NCBI RefSeq assembly: GCF_023702715.1
Contig: NZ_CP098480.1
Span: forward strand, 3,224,001-3,288,000
Source: Acinetobacter sp. C32I
GTDB lineage: Bacteria > Pseudomonadota > Gammaproteobacteria > Pseudomonadales > Moraxellaceae
Length of the DNA stretch: 64,000 nt
Reading direction: 5' to 3'
Shown here: piece after piece, positions 60,851 through 64,000 of the stretch
Position numbering within the stretch: the first letter of the stretch is position 1
How the letters are laid out: every line of letters starts with the position of its first letter
Notes under the pieces: model-generated
Told to the model about the DNA's origin: nothing
What the model saw: only the letters and a program-made list of their open reading frames with translations
Databases searched by the model: none
Translations under genes and position numbers: made by a program

Positions 60851-61621
60851 ATGATGAAATTTGCATGTAAAGCGATCGCGTTGAGTATTTGTGCAGTGAC
60901 TTCGACTTTTGCTATGGCGGAAGAAACAAATACATTATCTCAATACGGCCTTAGCTTTTCTGGAACTGCTGCGTTAACGACCGATTATCGTTATCGCGGT
61001 ATTACTCAAACTCAAAGTGATCCTGCGGTACAAGGTGGTTTTGCATTAACGCATTCATCTGGTTTATATGCAGGCGTATGGGGTTCAAACGTTAACTTTG
61101 GTGCTCCAGATCCACATTTAGAATTAGATCCATATGTGGGTTATGCCACTGAACTGCCATTTGCAGGTAAACCGACTTTAGATGTGGGTTTATGGTATTA
61201 CGGCTATCCAAGTGCATCTGATCTGAACTGGTTAGAACTCTACGCAAAACTAGGTTTTAAAAATGTCTTGGCATCTGGTGACAGTTTGCTAGGTGCTTTG
61301 AACTATACCAATGATTTTGCAGGTACTGATGAAAATGGTTGGTATGTAAACGCGACTTATAATGTGCCATTCGCAGATACAGGATTTGGTGGTGTTGCAA
61401 GTGTAGGTTATACCAAAGTGGACAACTACGACTTTAGCGATACTGGTGGTGAAGATGACAATTATGTTGATTGGAAAGTTGGTGTGACTTATAGCGTCAA
61501 ATCAGTATCGGGTTTAACTGCTGAGCTTGCTGCGGTAGGCACTAATATTGATGCAGATTTTCAACCGTATAAACGTGGTACAGAAACTGGCGCAGTATTC
61601 ACCTTAACCAAAGCTTTCTAA
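60851..61621 (+). CDS. TorF family putative porin, paralog 1
   Basis: Outer-membrane protein of 256 aa with a signal peptide (MMKFACKAIALSICAVTSTFAMA) and a beta-barrel domain of the TIGR02001/TorF family (ALTTDYRYRGITQTQSDPAVQGG), ending in Phe. The GGGGGAG ribosome site favours the ATG at 60851. Its leader and first codons are nearly identical to those of the second copy at 62899. Sigma-54 dependent by its promoter, which suggests control by nitrogen or a specific substrate through an enhancer-binding protein. Confidence 0.82.
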   Translation: MMKFACKAIALSICAVTSTFAMAEETNTLSQYGLSFSGTAALTTDYRYRGITQTQSDPAVQGGFALTHSSGLYAGVWGSNVNFGAPDPHLELDPYVGYATELPFAGKPTLDVGLWYYGYPSASDLNWLELYAKLGFKNVLASGDSLLGALNYTNDFAGTDENGWYVNATYNVPFADTGFGGVASVGYTKVDNYDFSDTGGEDDNYVDWKVGVTYSVKSVSGLTAELAAVGTNIDADFQPYKRGTETGAVFTLTKAF

Positions 61622-61644
61622 GTTCCAGTCTGTCAGAGCTACAT

Positions 61645-61676
61645 AAAAGCCAGTCATCATACTGGCTTTTTTATTT
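61645..61676 (+). terminator. terminator of TorF porin 1
   Basis: AAAAGCCAGT / ACTGGCTTTT stem with a 6-nt loop and T-run. Confidence 0.9.
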
Positions 61677-61725
61677 TTATCGTCTTGGTGATTTACTCGT
61701 TTTGGTTCTGCACTTTATGACCGAT

Positions 61726-62490
61726 TTAAAAGAGAGAAAATCCCATTCTTAAAATGAGAAAAACTAAAAGGATCAGAAAAAACCATCGGATAAATTGGCT
61801 ACCATAACGCAATGCCAGAAAAACACCCGCGAAGGAACCCAGCACATTGCACAAGGCAACGATTAAACCGATTTGCCAGAGTACATGACCTGTGGGAATA
61901 AAAAATAAAAGTGCTGAACTAAAGGTGCCAATATTCACGATTTTGGCCGATGCCGAGGCATTGAGAAAATCAAAACCAAAAACCTTTACAAACAGAAAAA
62001 GCAAGAAGCTGCCGCTGCCTGGTCCAAAAATACCATCATAGAAGCCAACCAACCCGCCAAAAAGGATGCCCAGAGAAATTTCTTTATGTCCGCATTTCAC
62101 ATAGCTACTGCGCGCACCTAGGTCTTTCTTTAAAAAAGTATAGATGGCCATCAAGATGAGTAAACAGAAAACAACATAGCTCATGAGCTGCTTTGGAACA
62201 TGGGCTGTTGTCATTGCGCCCGCAAATGCACATATAAATGCTGCAAGCATGGTGGGAATCAGAAGCTTCCAGACAAAAGTAATTTTATGAACATATCTAA
62301 AAAATGAGGCAGTGGTTCCAGCCCAAACCGCTAATTTATTGGTGCCAAAAACGGTTGCAATATTGTGCTGAGGCAAGGCATGTAACAGTGCTGGAATTTG
62401 GACTAAACCGCCGCCACCTACTGCGGCATCGATTAGACCACCACAGAAGGCAAAGAGTCCTAAAGTAAATAGGGCGGTTTGATCAATCAT
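61726..62490 (-). CDS. TauE/SafE (TSUP) family anion transporter
   Basis: Inner-membrane protein of 254 aa with about eight segments in two repeats. GGLIDAAVGGGGLVQIPAL (about 17-35) and GFYDGIFGPGSGSFLLF (about 149-165) are the paired TSUP signatures. The family exports or imports sulfite, sulfonates and other organic anions. It sits between the two TorF porins on the opposite strand; a functional link is possible but unproven. Confidence 0.85.
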   Translation of the reverse strand: MIDQTALFTLGLFAFCGGLIDAAVGGGGLVQIPALLHALPQHNIATVFGTNKLAVWAGTTASFFRYVHKITFVWKLLIPTMLAAFICAFAGAMTTAHVPKQLMSYVVFCLLILMAIYTFLKKDLGARSSYVKCGHKEISLGILFGGLVGFYDGIFGPGSGSFLLFLFVKVFGFDFLNASASAKIVNIGTFSSALLFFIPTGHVLWQIGLIVALCNVLGSFAGVFLALRYGSQFIRWFFLILLVFLILRMGFSLF

Positions 62491-62813
62491 AAAAATCAGC
62501 CAATCTGAAGAAAAAATGATGTTGTTGTATGCGCTTTATTCAGTGTTTTAAATAAGAATCTAACCGAATGATTAAAACATCGTTTGCTTGGCTGTGTTGT
62601 TTTTTTATGCAGATTAAAAATAAAGATTTGAATGCATGAAAGTTCTTTACTCGGCTAAAACAGTGCTTTTTGTGCGCTATGTCGAGTATCAATAGCCCAT
62701 TTTGGTTGCAAGATAGCCATATTTCTGGCTGCACAAATGCTGCTATCCACCCCGAGTTTCACCTTCTCTCTTCCTAGGTATTGATTTTATTGGTATTTCT
62801 TTTTTATTTGAGC
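62491..62813. other. intergenic region upstream of TorF porin 2
   Basis: No gene is seen. Inverted pair TACTCG / CGAGTA (62651-62690) is a possible activator site for the adjacent sigma-54 promoter; weak evidence. Confidence 0.4.
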
Positions 62814-62830
62814 TTGGCACAGCATTTGCT
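62814..62830 (+). promoter_or_regulatory. sigma-54 promoter of TorF porin 2
   Basis: TTGGCACAGCATTTGCT: GG and GC exactly 10 bp apart, full match to the -24/-12 consensus, about 70 bp before the ATG. The flanking leader is similar to that of porin 1. Confidence 0.85.
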
Positions 62831-62898
62831 AAATAGCTTGTGATGCAATTTAAAGCTTAGAAATCAATTGAGTATCTAAAATATAGGGGGAGACCAAT

Positions 62899-63687
62899 AT
62901 GATGAAATTTGCATGCAAGGCTGCGGTACTTGGAATGCTGACCACAGCATCAACATTAAGCTTGGCTGAGGAAACAAAACTGCCATTTCCAGGAACGATC
63001 ACAGGTAATGTGAATGTGGTATCGAGCTACAATTTACGTGGGATGACCAACTCACCAGAAAGTGATACACCAGCAGTGCAAGGGGGGCTGGATTATACAC
63101 ATGACAGTGGTTTTTATTTGGGTTATTGGTTTTCGACTTTAACCGCTGCCTATGCTGATTTTAATACTTCGCCTACTGATGTGAAAGAAGAGAAAAAATC
63201 CTTCGAAAACGATTTTTACGCGGGCTATAAAGGCAAAATTACCGAGGATCTTGGTTATCAAATCGGCGGAACGGTTTATTACTATTATCCAGGTTGGGAA
63301 TCGACAGGTTATGAAACCATCTTGGGGCTAAGCTATAAAGATTTCAGCATTACTGCACAGACTTTATTAAACAACGTGACCTTCGGAAACAAGGGAGATA
63401 CCTATTTCTTGGCTACCTATGCGCCAAAACTGGCAGGAGGCTTTACTGCTAAAGCGCAAGTTGCAGCCTATTATTATGGCGATGACGATGAATATCTGGC
63501 TTACCAAGCCAAAGCTGGCGATGTAACCAAAACGGATTTTGCCTTCCGTCATGCAACGCTCGGTTTATCGCACCCATTGGGCAATACTGGCGCAACGTGG
63601 AGTCTGGATTATATTTTTGGTGGCTATACTCGTGATGAAACCAAACAAAAGAATAAAGTGGTCTTGGCTTTAGGTTATGCATTCTAA
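62899..63687 (+). CDS. TorF family putative porin, paralog 2
   Basis: Outer-membrane protein of 262 aa with a signal peptide (MMKFACKAAVLGMLTTASTLSLA) and a TorF-type barrel (NVVSSYNLRGMTNSPESDTPAVQGG), ending in Phe. Shares its N-terminus, GGGGGAG ribosome site and leader with paralog 1, but the mature proteins have diverged strongly. Likely co-regulated through sigma-54, with a different substrate or condition. Confidence 0.82.
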   Translation: MMKFACKAAVLGMLTTASTLSLAEETKLPFPGTITGNVNVVSSYNLRGMTNSPESDTPAVQGGLDYTHDSGFYLGYWFSTLTAAYADFNTSPTDVKEEKKSFENDFYAGYKGKITEDLGYQIGGTVYYYYPGWESTGYETILGLSYKDFSITAQTLLNNVTFGNKGDTYFLATYAPKLAGGFTAKAQVAAYYYGDDDEYLAYQAKAGDVTKTDFAFRHATLGLSHPLGNTGATWSLDYIFGGYTRDETKQKNKVVLALGYAF

Positions 63688-63702
63688 TGGAGTCTGAGCC
63701 AT

Positions 63703-63730
63703 AAAAAAGCGACCTCAAGGTCGCTTTTTT
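63703..63730. terminator. terminator between TorF porin 2 and comM
   Basis: AAAAAAGCGACC / GGTCGCTTTTTT stem with a 4-nt loop; works for both converging genes. Confidence 0.93.
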
Positions 63731-64000
63731 AGCTTTGCTGACCGCGATAGGACAAGGCTTCAGTGATATGGCTGCTACTGATGAGTTCGCTTTCGGCTAG
63801 ATCTGCAATGGTTCGAGCCACTCTTAACACTCGATGATAGGCACGAGCAGAAAGGTTGAGTCGCTGTTGTGCCATTTCAATGATTTTGGTTGAGCTGTCA
63901 TCTAACAAGGCATGCTGTTCCAATAATTTGGGAGAGAGCGCCTGATTTAAACAATGTTGTCTTTGGATTTGTTTTTCATACGCATGGATGACGCGTTGTC
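63729..64000 (-). CDS. comM: ComM/YifB family Mg-chelatase-like AAA ATPase, 3' part
   Basis: Only the last ~90 residues are in the window; the frame is open through the right edge. The segment LSARAYHRVLRVARTIADL, followed by HITEALSYRGQQS, is the conserved C-terminal helical domain of ComM/YifB. ComM is a hexameric helicase that drives branch migration in natural transformation, a trait of Acinetobacter. Confidence 0.9.
   Translation of the reverse strand, partial: QRVIHAYEKQIQRQHCLNQALSPKLLEQHALLDDSSTKIIEMAQQRLNLSARAYHRVLRVARTIADLAESELISSSHITEALSYRGQQS

Overview
The window is a chromosomal segment of an Acinetobacter species. The 16S rRNA gene has the Acinetobacter-type signature, the rRNA operon carries tRNA-Ile and tRNA-Ala in its spacer, and the gene set (betT, creBCD, TorF-type porins, OprD-family porin, PAAR effector locus) fits the genus. 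The species cannot be named from this sequence alone. Most genes are core metabolic or envelope genes at ordinary base composition. One clearly AT-rich accessory patch lies at about 49.8-52.8 kb, and a smaller one at 22.4-23.8 kb. LAYOUT. 0-10.4 kb: a copper-type TonB receptor, a membrane SRPBCC protein, then a solute-symporter/histidine-kinase hybrid facing a DUF485-actP acetate uptake pair. 10.5-16.2 kb: Sel1 lipoprotein, MpaB-type oxygenase facing a TetR regulator and a small channel-like protein, BetT. 16.4-22.3 kb: a complete rrn operon with two promoters, RNase III processing stems and terminator. 22.4-25 kb: two unknown membrane proteins and cysK. 25-26.8 kb: two tandem lytic-transglycosylase lipoproteins, each preceded on the same strand by a ~120-nt candidate small RNA. 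26.8-28.5 kb: a MerR-controlled divergon. 28.6-37 kb: phytase-like lipoprotein with a Pho box, MFS, a frameshifted small gene, ygiQ, DUF2726, RidA. 35.8-39.5 kb: creBCD. 39.8-46 kb: dinB, GH25 lysozyme-like protein, mdtD, and a second Pho-box lipoprotein. 46-49.8 kb: LOG protein, TerC-CorC fusion, YchJ, TRIC channel. 49.8-52.8 kb: a type VI secretion PAAR/effector/immunity array with an orphan effector tail. 53-60 kb: parC, fadD, MAPEG protein, ppa, OprD porin. 60.1-64 kb: two paralogous TorF porins under sigma-54 promoters around a TauE/SafE transporter, then the 3' end of comM. MAIN DISCOVERY CANDIDATE. The two small RNAs at 25683-25802 and 26562-26681 (minus strand) each show three exact ACAGGAUGU hairpin loops plus one ACAGGAGU, the last perfect loop lying inside the rho-independent terminator. 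This is the signature of CsrA/RsmA-sequestering RNAs (CsrB/RsmX/Y/Z class). About 65 bp upstream of each predicted start is a TGTAGG-N6/7-CTTACA element that nearly matches the GacA box TGTAAG-N6-CTTACA. The window therefore probably holds a tandemly duplicated Gac/Rsm output module of Acinetobacter. Other regulatory signals read directly from the sequence are an exact cre-tag before creD, 11-bp-periodic Pho boxes before two unlinked lipoprotein genes, and exact -24/-12 promoters before both TorF genes.
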